A stretch of 64,000 nt of DNA from Hydractinia symbiolongicarpus (lineage: Eukaryota; Cnidaria; Hydrozoa; Anthoathecata; Hydractiniidae): the NCBI RefSeq assembly GCF_029227915.1, contig NC_079877.1, positions 6,822,001 to 6,886,000 of the forward strand. The letters run 5' to 3'. The notes below the pieces were generated by a model. The model made no database searches. It saw only the letters and a program-made list of their open reading frames with translations, and was not told where the DNA came from. The first letter of the stretch is position 1. Each line of letters starts with the position of its first letter. Shown one piece after another: positions 1 through 11,164 of this stretch. Made by a program: the position numbers and the translations under genes.

Positions 1-302
1 GTTAGTTGGCGCTGAAGAAGTAGAGACAGTTTCCAAAGCTACCTTTCAGTGACTTTCTCACGGTGTCAATCCGTTTGAGTTACAACGGTTGCGTCATATA
101 TTCGTACCAACATGTGTTTAGATATTTTTTTCCGATATTACTAAGTTGTATTGCTTTTAACAGTGAAACGATTGACTGTGGGACTTACTTGATCTCATTC
201 TGGACTGTGACCTTATAAATGTGATAAGTGAGCCAACTGGACCCCAAGAAATAACATTGTTCTTAACTTGACATGATTGCTGGAACTCAGCGATTACACT
301 GG

Positions 303-317
303 GCGCTGTGGTAGCGC
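303..317. other. Recurrent short dyad GCGCT-GTGGT-AGCGC (example)
   Basis: Most units contain GCGCT, five bases, AGCGC: a perfect 5-bp inverted repeat able to form a small hairpin or cruciform. In units reading GAGCGCTGTGGTAGCGCTT the arms are AGCGCT on both sides, so the stem is 6 bp. Variants that break one arm without a matching change exist (GAGCTGTGATAGCGC, GCGCTGTTGTAGAGC), so pairing is frequent but not strictly maintained. Short dyads have been proposed to matter in centromeric satellites that lack CENP-B boxes; relevance here is inference. Confidence 0.7.
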
Positions 318-431
318 TTTATTTCAAGATTAAGATAAATAAGTCATTTTTTACTGTTGGACCAATCCTAGCCGTTAGTTTGCGCTGAAGAAATAGAGAT
401 AGTTTCAAAAACTACATTTCATTGACTTTCT

Positions 432-461
432 AACGGTGTCAATCCGTTTCAATTACAACGG
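432..461. other. Alternating AACGG / CCGTT / AACGG arms (example)
   Basis: In units with CTAACGGTGTCAATCCGTT the arms AACGG (432-436), CCGTT (444-448) and AACGG (457-461) alternate with spacers of 7 and 8 bases, so the middle arm can pair with either neighbour. Subfamilies b and d have AGCGG in the first arm and keep only the second pairing. A further CCGTT sits at the unit boundary. The block lies in one of the best-conserved parts of the monomer. Confidence 0.65.
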
Positions 462-1317
462 TTGCGTAACATATTCGCACCAACATGTATTTAGGGTATT
501 TTTCTGATATTACTAGGTTGTATCGCTTTTAACAGTGAAACGATTGACTGTGGCACTTAAATGAACTTATTTTGGACTGTGACCTTATAAATGTGATAAA
601 TGAGCCAATTGGACTGCCAGAAATTACATTCCTCTTAATTTGACATGATTGCTGGAATTCAACGATTACAATGGGCGCTGTGGTAGCGCTTCATTTAAAA
701 ACTTAGATAAATAAGTTATAATTACTGTGGGACCAATCTTGGCCGTTAGCACGTGCTGAATAAAGAGGAACAGTTTCAAAAACTACATATCATTGATTTT
801 CTAGAGGTATCAATCTGTTTGAGTTACAACGGTTGCGTCACATATTCGTACCAACATGTATTTAGCGATAGTGTTCGGTTATTACTAGCTTGCATCGCTT
901 TTAACAGTGAAGCGTTTGACTGTGGGACTTAATTGAACTGATTGTGGACTTTGACCTTATAAATGTGATAAATAAACCAGTTTGACTACAACAAATAACG
1001 TTGTCTTAATTTCACATGATTGCTGGAACTCAGCGATTACAGTGGGCGCTGTGGTAGCACTTTATTTAAAAATTAAGATAAGTAAATCATTTTTTACTGT
1101 GGGACCAATCCTAGCCGTTAGTTTGCGCTGAAGAAGTAGAGACAATTTCCAAAGCTACCTTTCATTGACTTTCTCTCGGTGTCAATCCGTTTGAGTTACA
1201 ACGGTTGCGTCATACATTCGTACCAACATGTGTTAAGATATTTTTTTCCGATATTACTAAGTTGTATTGCTTTTAACAGTGAAACGATTGACTGTGGGAC
1301 TTAATTGATCTCATTAT

Positions 1318-3469
1318 GGACTGTGACCTTATAAATGTGATAAGTGAGCCAACTGGACCCCAAGAAATAACATTGTTCTTAATTTGACATGATTGCTGGA
1401 ACTCAGCGATTACACTGGGCGCTGTGGTAGCGCTTTACTTCAAAATTAAGATAAATAAGTCATTTTTTACTGTTGGATCAATCCTAGCCATTAGTTTGCG
1501 CTGAAGAAAGAGACACAGTTTCAAAAACTACATTTCATTGACTTTCTAACGGTGTCAATCCGTTTCAGTTACAACGGTTGCGTCACATATTCGTACCAAC
1601 ATGTATTTAGGGTATTTTACTGATATTACTAGGTTGTATCGCTTTTAACAGTGAAACGATTGACTGTGGCACTTAAATGAACTGATTTTGGACTGTGACC
1701 TTATAAATGTGATAAATGAGCCAATAGGACTGCCAGAAATTTCATTCCTCTTAATTTGATATGATTGCTGGAATTCAACGATTACAATGGCGCTGTGGTA
1801 GCGCTTCATTTAAAAACTTAGATAAATAAGTCATAATTACTGTGGGACCAATCCTGGCCGTTAGCACGCGCTGAATAAAAAGGAACAGTTTCAAAAGCTA
1901 CATTTCATTGACTTTCAACGGTATCAATCCGTTTGAGTTACAACGGTTGCGTCACAAATTCGTACCAACATGTATTTAGCGATATTTTTTCGCTATTACT
2001 AGGTTACATCGCTCTTAACAGTGAAACGATTGACAGTGGGACTTAATTGAACCGATTTTGGACTGTGACCTTATAAGTGTGATAAGTGAGACAATTGGAC
2101 TCCAAGAAGTAACATTCTTCTTAATTTGACATGATTGCCGAAACTCAGCGATTACACTGGGCGCTGGGGTAGCGCGTTATTTAAAAATTAAGAAAAGAAA
2201 GTCATTTTTTACTTTGGGACCAATCCTAGCCGTTAGCACACGCTTAAAAAATAGCCACAGAATCAAAAACTACAGTTCATTAAATTTCTAACGGTGTCAG
2301 TCCGTTTGAGTTACAACGGTTGGGTCATATATTCGTACTAACATGTATTTAGCGATATTTTTCTGATATTACTAGGTTGCATCGCTTTTAACAGTGAAAC
2401 GATTGACTGTGGGACTTAATGAACTAACTTTGGACTGTGATCTGATAAATGTGATAAATGAGACAATTGGACCCCAAAAAATAACATTCTTCTTAATTTG
2501 ACGTGATTGCCGGAACTCAGTGATTGCACTGAGCGCTATGGTAGCGCTTCATTTAAAAATTTAGATAAATGAGTCATTTCTTACTGTGGGATCAATCCTA
2601 GCTGTTAGCAAGCGCTGAATTAATAGGAACAGTTTCCAAAACTTTATTTCATTGACTTTCTAGCGGTATAAATCCGTTTGAGTTACAACGGTTGCGTCAC
2701 ATATTGGTACCAACATGTATTTAGCGATAGTGTTTGGATATTACTAGGTTGCATCGCTTTTAACAGTGAAAGGTTTGACTGTGGGACTTAATTGTACTGA
2801 TTGTGGACTGTGACCTTATAAATGTGATAAGTGAGCTAACTGGACCCCAAGAAATAACATTGTTCTTAATTTGACATGATTGCTGGAACTCATCGATTAT
2901 ACTGGGCGCTGTGGTAGCGCTTTACTTCAAAATTAAGATAAATAAGTCATTTTTTACTGTTGGATCAATCCTAGCCGTTAGTTTGCATGAAGAAAGAGAC
3001 ACAGTTTCAAAAACTACATTTCATTGACTTTCTAACGGTGTCAATCCGTTTCAGTTACAACGGTTGCGTCACATATTCGTACCAACATGTATTTAGGGTA
3101 TTTTACTGATATTACTAGGTTGTATCGCTTTTAACAGTGAAACGATTGACTGTGGCACTTAAATGAACTGATTTTGGACTGTGACCTTATAAATGTGATA
3201 AATGAGCCAATAGGACTGCCAGAAATTTCATTCCTCTTAATTTGATATGATTGCTGGAATTCAACGATTACAATGGCGCTGTGGTAGCGCTTCATTTAAA
3301 AACTTAGATAAATAAGTCATAATTACTGTGGGACCAATCCTGGCCGTTAGCACGCGCTGAATAAAAAGGAACAGTTTCAAAAGCTACATTTCATTGACTT
3401 TCAACGGTATCAATCCGTTTGAGTTACAACGGTTGCGTCACATATTCGTACCAACATGTATTTAGCGAT
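1318..3469. repeat. Local 4-monomer duplication: ~1318-1983 copied at ~2805-3469
   Basis: The two ~665-bp stretches align at an offset of 1486-1487 bp, four monomers. Both share rare variants absent from most of the array: CTTTACTTCAAAATTAAG, TGTTGGATCAATCC, GAAAGAGACACAG, a shortened GGGTATTTTACTGATATT and CAATGGCGCTG lacking one G. The second copy adds its own two-base loss in TTTGCATGAAG. Outside these limits the flanks switch to other subfamilies, so the ends are recombination junctions, good to about 20 bp. Confidence 0.8.
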
Positions 3470-6326
3470 AGTGTTTGGATATTACTAGGTTGCATCGCTT
3501 TTAACAGTGAAAGGTTTGACTGTGGGACTTAATTGAACTGATTGTGGACCTTGACCTTATAAATGTGATAAATAAGCCAGTTTCACTACAAGAAATAACG
3601 TTGTTCTTAACCTGACATGATTGCTGGAACTCAGCGATTACACTGGGCGCTGTTGTAACGCTTTATTTAAAAACTAAGATAAATAAGTCATTTTTTACAG
3701 TGGGACCAATCCTAGCCGTTAGTTCGCGCTGAAGAAGAAGAGACAGTTTCCAAAACTATATTTCATTGACTTTCTAACGGTGTCAATCCGTTTGAGTTAC
3801 AGCGGTTGCGTCACATATTCGTGCCAACATGTGTTTAGATATTTTTTTCCGATATTACTCAGTTGTATCACTTTTAACAGTGAAACTATTGACTGTGGGA
3901 CTTAATTGAACTCATTCTGAACTGTGACCTTATAAATGTGATAAGTGAGCCAACTGGACCCCAAGAAATAACATTGTTCTTAATTTGACATGATTGCTGG
4001 AACTCAGCAATTACACTGAGCGCTGTGGTAGCGCTTTATTTAAAAATTTAGATTAATAAGTCATTTTTTACTGTGGGACCAATCCTGGCCGTTAGCACGC
4101 GCCGAATAAATAGGAACAGTTTCCAAACTACATTTCATTGACTTTCTAGCCGTATAAATCCTTTTGAGTTACAACTGTTGCGTCACATATTCGTACCAAC
4201 ATGTATTTAGCGATAGTGTTTGGATATTACTAGGTTACATCGCTTTTAACAGTGAAACGTTTGACTGTGGGACTTAATTGAACTGATTGTGGACTTTGAC
4301 CTTATAAATGTGATAAATAAGCCAGTTTCACTACAAGAAATACCGTTGTTCTTAATTTGACATGATTGCTGGAACTCAGCGATTACACTGGGCGCTGTGG
4401 TAGCGCTTTATTTAAAAATTAAGATAAATAAATCAATTTTTACTGTGGGACCAATCCTAGCCGTCAGTTTGCGCTGAAGAAGTAGAGACAGTTTCCAAAA
4501 CTACATTTCATTGACTTTCTAACGGTGTCAATCCGTTTGAGTTACAGCGGTTGCGTCACAAATTCGTGCCAACATGTGTTTAGATATTTTTTTCCGATAT
4601 TACTAAGTTGTATCGCTTTTAACAGTGAAACGATTGACTGTGGGACTTAATTGAACTTGCTCTGTACTTTGACCTGATAAATGTGATAAATGAGACAATT
4701 GGACCCTAAGAAAAAACATTCTTCTTATTTTCACGTGATTGCCGGAACTTAGCGATTGCACTGGGCGCTGTGGTAGAGCTTCATTTAAAAATTTAAACAA
4801 ATAAGTCATTCTTTACTGTGGGACGAATCCTAGACGTCATTTCGTGCTGAAAAAATAGCGACAATTTCAAAAACTACATTTCATTGACTTTCTAACGATG
4901 TCTGTCCGTTTGAGTTACAACGGTTGTGTCACATATTCGTCCCCACATGTATTTAGGGATATTTTTCTGATATTACTAAGTTGTATCGCTTTTAAAAGTA
5001 AAACGATTGACTGTGGCACTTAAATGAACTGATTTTGGACTGTGACCTTATAAATGTGATAAATGAGCCAATTGGACTCCCAGAAATAACATTGCTCTTA
5101 ATTTGACATGATTGATGGAATTCAACGATTACCCTGGGCGCTGTGGTAGCGCTTCGTTTAAGAATTTAGAAAAGAAATTAATTTTTTACTGTGGGACCAA
5201 GCCTAGCCGTTAGCGCGCGCTGAAGAAATAGAGACAGATTCAATTACTACATCTCACTGACATTCTAACGGTGTCAGTCCGTTTGAGTTACAACGGTTGG
5301 GTCACATATTCGTACTAACATGTATTTAGCGATATTTTTCTGATATTACTAGGTTGCATCGCTTTTAACAGTGAAACGATTGACTGTGGGACTTAATTGA
5401 ACTTGCTCTGTACTTTGACCTGATAAATGTCATAAATGAGACAATTAAACCCTAAGAAAAAAACATTCTTCTTATTTTCACGTGATTGCCGGAACTTAGC
5501 GATTGCACTGGGCGCTGTGGTAGCGCTTCATTTAAAAATTTAGATAAATAAGTCATTCTTTACTGTGGGACGAATCCTAGTCGTCATCGCGCGCTGAAAA
5601 AATAGCGACCATTTCAAAAACTACATTTCATTGACTTTCTAACGATGTCTGTCCGTTTGAGTTACAACGGTTGTGTCACATATTCGTCCCCACATGTATT
5701 TAGGGATATTTTTCTGATATTACTAAGTTGTATCGCTTTTAAAAGTAAAACGATTGACTGTGGCACTTAAATGAAGTGATTTTGGACTGTGACCTTATAA
5801 ATGTGATAAATGAGCCAATTGGACTCCCAGAAATAACATTGCTCTTAATTTGACATGATTGCTGGAATTCAACGATTACAATGGGCGCTGTGGTAGCGCT
5901 TCATTTAAAAACTTAGATAACTAAGTCATCATTACTGTGGGACCAATCTTGGCCGTTAGCACGTGCTGAATAAATAGGAACAGTTTCCAAAACTACATTT
6001 CATTAAATTTCTAGCGGTATCAATCCGTTTGAGTTACAACGGTTGCGTCACATATTCGTACCAACATGTATTTAGCGATTGTGTTCCGATATTACTAGCT
6101 TGCATCGCTTTTAAGAGTGAAGCGTTTGACTGTGGGACATAATTGAACTGATTGTGGACTTTGACCTTATAAATGTGATAAATAAGCCAGTTTGACTACA
6201 AGAAATAACGTTGTCTTAATTTCACATGATTGCTGGAACTCAGCGATTACACTGGGCGCTGTGGTAGTGCTTTATTTAAAAATTAAGATAAATAAATCAT
6301 TTTTTACTGTGGGACCAATCCTAGCC

Positions 6327-9300
6327 GTTAGTTCGCGCTGAAGAAGTAGAGACAGTTTCCAAAACTACCCTTCAGTGACTTTCTCACGGTGTCAATCCGT
6401 TTGAGTTACAACGGTTGCGTCATATATTCGTACCAACATGTGTTTAGATATTTTTTTCCGGTATTACTAAGTTGTATTGCTTTTAACAGTGAAACGATTG
6501 ACTGTGGGACTTAATTGATCTCATTCTGGACTGTGACCTTATAAATGTGATAAGTGAGCCAACTGGACCCCAAGAAATAACATTGTTCTTAATTTGACAT
6601 GATTGCTGGAACTCAGCGATTACACTGGGCGCTGTGGTAGCGCTTTATTTCAAAATTAAGATAAATAAGTCATTTTTTACTGTTGAACCAATCCTAGCCG
6701 TTAGTTTGCGCTGAAGAAATAGAGACAGTTTCAAAAACTACATTTCATTGACTTTCTAACGGTGTCAATCCGTTTCAGTTACAACGGTTGCGTAACATAT
6801 TCGCACCAACATGTATTTAGGGTATTTTTCTGATATTACTAGGTTGTATCGCTTTTAACAGTGAAACGATTGACTGTGGCACTTAAATGAACTGATTTTG
6901 GACTGTGACTTTATAAATGTGATAAATGAGCCAATTGGACTGCCAGAAATTACATTCCTCTTAATTTGACATGATTGCTGGAATTCAACGATTACAATGG
7001 GCGCTGTGGTAGCGCTTCATTTAAAAACTTAGATAAGTAAGTCATAATTACTGTGGGGCCAATCCTGGCCGTTAGCACGCGCTGAATAAATAGGAACAGT
7101 TTCAAAAGCTACATTTCATTGACTTTCAACGGTATCAATCTGTTTGAGTTACAACGGTTGCGTCACATATTTGTACCAACATGTATTTAGCGATATTTTT
7201 TCGCTATTACTAGGTTACATTGCTCTTAACAGTGAAACGATTGACAGTGGGACTTAATTGAACCGATTTTGGACTGTGACCTCATAAGTGTGATAAGTGA
7301 GACAATTGGACTCCAAGAAGTAACATTCTTCTTAATTTGACATGATTGCCGAAATTCAGCGATTACACTGGGCGCTGTGGTAGCACGTTATTTAAAAATT
7401 AGGAAAAGAAAGTCATTTTTTACTGTGGGACCAATCCTAGCCGTTAACACACGCTGAAGAAATAGCCACAGGATCAAAAACTACATTTCATTAAATTTCT
7501 AACGGTGTCAGGCCGTTTGAGTTACAACGGTTGGGTCATATATTCGTACTAACATGTATTTAGCGATATTTTTCTGATATTACTAGGTTGCACCGCTTTT
7601 AACAGTGAAACGATTGACTGTGGGACTTAATGAACTAACTTTGGACTGTGATCTGATAAATGTGATAAATGAGACAATTGGACCCCAAGAAATAACATTC
7701 TTCTTAATTTGACGTGATTGCCGGAACTCAGTGATTGCACTGGGCGCTATGGTAGCGCTTCATTTAAAAATTTAGATAAATAAGTCATTTCTTACTGTGG
7801 GATCAATCCTGGCTGTTAGCACGCGCTGAATTAATAGGAACAGTTTCCAAAACTACATTTCATTGACTTTCTAGCGGTATAAATTCGTTTGTGTTACAAC
7901 GGTTGCGTCACATATTCGTACCAACATGTATTTAGCGATAGTGTTTGGATATTACTAGGTTGCATCGCCTTTAACAGTGAAAGGTTTGACTGTGGGACTT
8001 AATTGAACTGATTGTGGACTTTGACCTTATAAATGTGATAAATAAGCCAGTTTAACTACAAGAAATAACGTTGTTCTTAACCTGACATGATTGCTGGAAC
8101 TCAGCGATTACACTGGGCGCTGTTGTAGCGCTTTATTTAAAAATTAAGATAAATAAGTCATTCTTTACTGTGGGACCAATCCTAGCCGTTAGTTCGCGCT
8201 GAAGAAGTAGAGACAGTTTCCAAAACTACATTTCATTGACTTTCTAACGGTGTCAATCCGTTTGAGTTACAGCGGTTGCGTCACATATTCGTGCCAACAT
8301 GTGTTTAGATATTTTTTTACGATATTACTAAGTTGTATCGCTTTTAACAGTGAAACGATTGACTGTGGGACTTAATTGAACTCATTCTGGACTGTTACCT
8401 TATAAATGTGATAAGTGAGCCAACTGGACCCCAAGAAATAACATTTTTCTTAATTTGACATGATTGCTGGAACTCAGCGATTACACTGAGCGCTGTGGTA
8501 GCGCTTTATTTAAAAATTTAGATTAATAAGTCATTTTTTACTGTGGGACCAATCCTGGCCGTTAGCACGCGCCGAATAAATAGGAACAGTTTCCAAAACT
8601 ACATTTCATTGACTTTCTAGGGGTATAAATCCGTTTGAGTTACAACTGCTGCGTCACATATTCGTACCAACATGTATTTAGCGATAGTGTTTGGATATTA
8701 CTAGGTTGCATCGCTTTTAACAGTGAAAGGTTTGACTGTGGGACTTAATTGAACTGATTGTGGACTTTGACCTTATAAATGTGATAAATAAGCCAGTTTG
8801 ACTACAAGAAATAACGTTGTTCTTAATTTGACATGATTGCTGGAACTCAGCGATTACACTGGTCGCTGTGGTAGCGCTTTATTTAAAAATTAAGATAAAT
8901 AAATCAATTTTTACTGCGGGACCAATCCTAGCCGTTATTTCGCGCTGAAGAAGTAGCCACAGGATCAAAAACTACATTTCATTGACTTTCTAACGGTGTC
9001 AATCCGTTTGAGTTACAGCGGTTGCGTCACATATTCGTGCCAACATTTGTTTAGACATTTTTTCCGATATTACTAAGTTGTATCGCTTTTAACAATGAAA
9101 CGATTGACTGTGGGACTTAATTGAACTCATTCTGGACTGTTACCTTATAAATGTGATAAGTGAGCCAACTGGACCCCAAGAAATAACATTGTTCTTAATT
9201 TGACATGATTGCTGGAACTCAGCGATTACACTGGGCGCTGTGGTAGCGCTTTATTTCAAAATTAAGATAAATAAGTCATTTTTTACTGTTGAACCAATCC

Positions 9301-11164
9301 TAGCCGTAAGTTTGCGCTGAAGAAATAGAGACAGTTTCAAAAACTACATTTCATTGACTTTCTAACGGTGTCAATCCGTTTCATTTACAACGGTTGCGTA
9401 ACATATTCGCACCAACATGTATTTAGGGTATTTTTCTGATATTACTAGGTTGTATCGCTTTTAACAGTGAAACGATTGATTGTGGCACTTAAATGAACTG
9501 ATTTTGGACTGTGACTTTATAAATGTGATAAATGAGCCAATTGGACTGCCAGAAATTACATTCCTCTTAATTTGACATGATTGATGGAATTCAACGATTG
9601 CAATGGGCGCTGTGGTAGCGCTTCATTTAAAAACTTAGATAAGTAAGTCATAATTACTGTGGGACCAATCCTGGCCGTTAGCACGCGCTGAATAAATAGG
9701 AACAGTTTCAAAAGCTACATTTCATTGACTTTCAACGGTATCAATCTGTTTGAGTTACAACGGTTGCGTCACATATTCGTACCAACATGTATTTAGCGAT
9801 ATTTTTTCGCTATTACTAGGTTACATTGCTCTTAACAGTGAAACGATTGACAGTGGGACTTAATTGAACCGATTTTGGACTGTGACCTCATAAGTGTGAT
9901 AAGTGAGACAATTGGACTCCAAAAAGTAACATTCTTCTTAATTTGACATGATTGCCGAAATTCAGCGATTACACTGGGCGCTGTGGTAGCGCGTTATTTA
10001 AAAATTAGGAAAAGAAAGTCATTTTTTACTGTGGGACCAATCCTAGCCGTTAACACACGCTGAAGAAATAGCCACAGGATCAAAAACTACATTTCATTAA
10101 ATTTCTAACGGTGCCAGTCCGTTTGAGTTACAACGGTTGCGTCACATATTCGTACTAACATATATTTAGCGATATTTTTCTGATATTACTAGGTTGCACC
10201 GCTTTTAACAGTGAAACGATTGACTGTGGGACTTAATGAACTAACTTTGGACTGTGATCTGATAAATGTGATAAATGAGACAATTGGACCCCAAGAAATA
10301 ACATTTTTCTTAATTTGACATGATTGCTGGAACTCAGCGATTACACTGAGCGCTGTGGTAGCGCTTTATTTAAAAATTTAGATTAATAAGTCATTTTTTA
10401 CTGTGGGACCAATCCTGGCCGTTAGCACGCGCTGAAAAAATAGCAACAATTTCAAAAACTACATTTCATTGACTTTCTAACGATGTCTGTCCGTTGGAGT
10501 TACAACGGTTGTGTCACATATTCGTCCCCACATGTATTTAGGGATATTTTTCTGATATTACTAAGTTGTATCGCTTTTAAAAGTAAAACGATTGACTGTG
10601 GCACTTAAATGATCTGATTTTGGACTGTGACCATATAAATGTGATAAATGAGCCAATTGGACTCCCAGAAATAACATTGCTCTTAATTTGACATGATTGC
10701 TGGAATTCAACGATTATAATGGGCGCTGTGGTAGCGCTTCATTTAAAAACTTAGATAAATAAGTCATCATTACTGTGGGACCAATCTTGGCCGTTAGCAC
10801 GTGCTGAATAAATAGGAACAGTTTCAAAAACTACATTTCATTGACTTTCTAGCGGTATCAATCCGTTTGAGTTACAACGGTTGCGTCACATATTCGTACC
10901 AACATGTATTTAGCGATTGTGTTCGGATATTACTAGCTTGCATCGCTTTTAAGAGTGAAGCGTTTGACTGTGGGACATAATTGAACTGATTGTGGACTTT
11001 GACCTTATAAATGTGATAAATAAGCCAGTTTGACTACAAGAAATAACGTTGTCTTAATTTCACATGATTGCTGGAACTCAGCGATTACACTGGGCGCTGT
11101 GGTAGTGCTTTATTTAAAAATTAAGATAAATAAATCATTTTTTACTGTGGGACCAATCCTAGCC
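6327..11164. repeat. 13-monomer higher-order repeat, copy 1 (4838 bp)
   Basis: Unit starts are 6327, 6700, 7071, 7443, 7815, 8188, 8561, 8934, 9306, 9677, 10049, 10421 and 10793. At 11165 the same series restarts with the rare CTACCCTTCAGTGACTTTC and TCTCACGG variants, then follows unit by unit at a constant offset of 4838 bp (for example CTGTTAGCACGCGCTGAATT, whose GTTAG lies at 7815 and again at 12653). Units 2-4 of this copy (6700-7814) are near-duplicates of units 9-11 (9306-10420) at an offset of 2606 bp, so an older 7-monomer period is embedded. Unit 8 carries a short converted patch near 8956-8966. Confidence 0.9.
8188..8560. repeat. Representative monomer, subfamily a (GTTAGTTCGCGCTGAAGAAG type)
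   Basis: This 373-bp unit shows the first of four subfamilies separable by eye. Its diagnostics are AGTAGAGACAGTTTCC after the boundary, GAGTTACAGCGG rather than ACAACGG, CGTGCCAACATGTGTTTAG, a T-rich run ending in a CCGATATTACTAAG-like segment (here ACGATATT), TTGAACTCATTCTGGACTG, and GAGCCAACTGGACCCCAAG. The same type recurs, for example, at 3718, 13026 and 20834. The classification is by inspection of shared substitutions, not a computed clustering, and recombinant units that mix types are common. Confidence 0.8.

Larger units (their letters stand above)
1..6326. repeat. Region A, rearranged left part: 17 monomers related to the 13-mer unit
   Basis: Unit starts are 1, 374, 745, 1117, 1490, 1860, 2232, 2604, 2977, 3346, 3718, 4091, 4463, 4836, 5209, 5583 and 5955. 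Order relative to the 13-mer at 6327: 1117-2604 matches 6327-7815 unit for unit; 3718, 4091 and 4463 match 8188, 8561 and 8934; 745 and 5955 match 10793 (shared GCACGTGCTGAATAAA and GCTTGCATCG); 4836 and 5583 match 10421. The segment therefore uses the same parts list with local duplications and is clearly more diverged. This reads as an older or shuffled relative of the 13-mer HOR, an inference from the shared private variants. Confidence 0.75.

Noticed and set aside
100-116. CENP-B-box-like word TTCGTACCAACATGT, present in most units
   Set aside because: It matches the TTCG....A part of the CENP-B box, but ATGT stands where CGGG is required. I found no unit with the full essential bases, including the TTCGTTTAAG variant near 5154.
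214-226. TATA-box-like CCTTATAAATG as a promoter
   Set aside because: It is an AT-rich word changed to CCTGATAAATG or CCTTATAAGTG in large subfamilies, with no initiator or other promoter context. Satellite transcription cannot be argued from it.
4101-4120. GGAACAGTTTCC in subfamily b as a heat-shock or steroid-receptor element
   Set aside because: The half-site spacing does not fit either consensus (four bases between GGAA and TTCC), and other subfamilies have GAGACAGTTTC or GCGACAGTTTC.
4603-4809. A 68-codon open reading frame on the minus strand
   Set aside because: It lies wholly inside satellite, arises from point changes in one or two units, is not kept in sister units and has no recognisable domain or low-complexity signal peptide. 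Chance reading frame.
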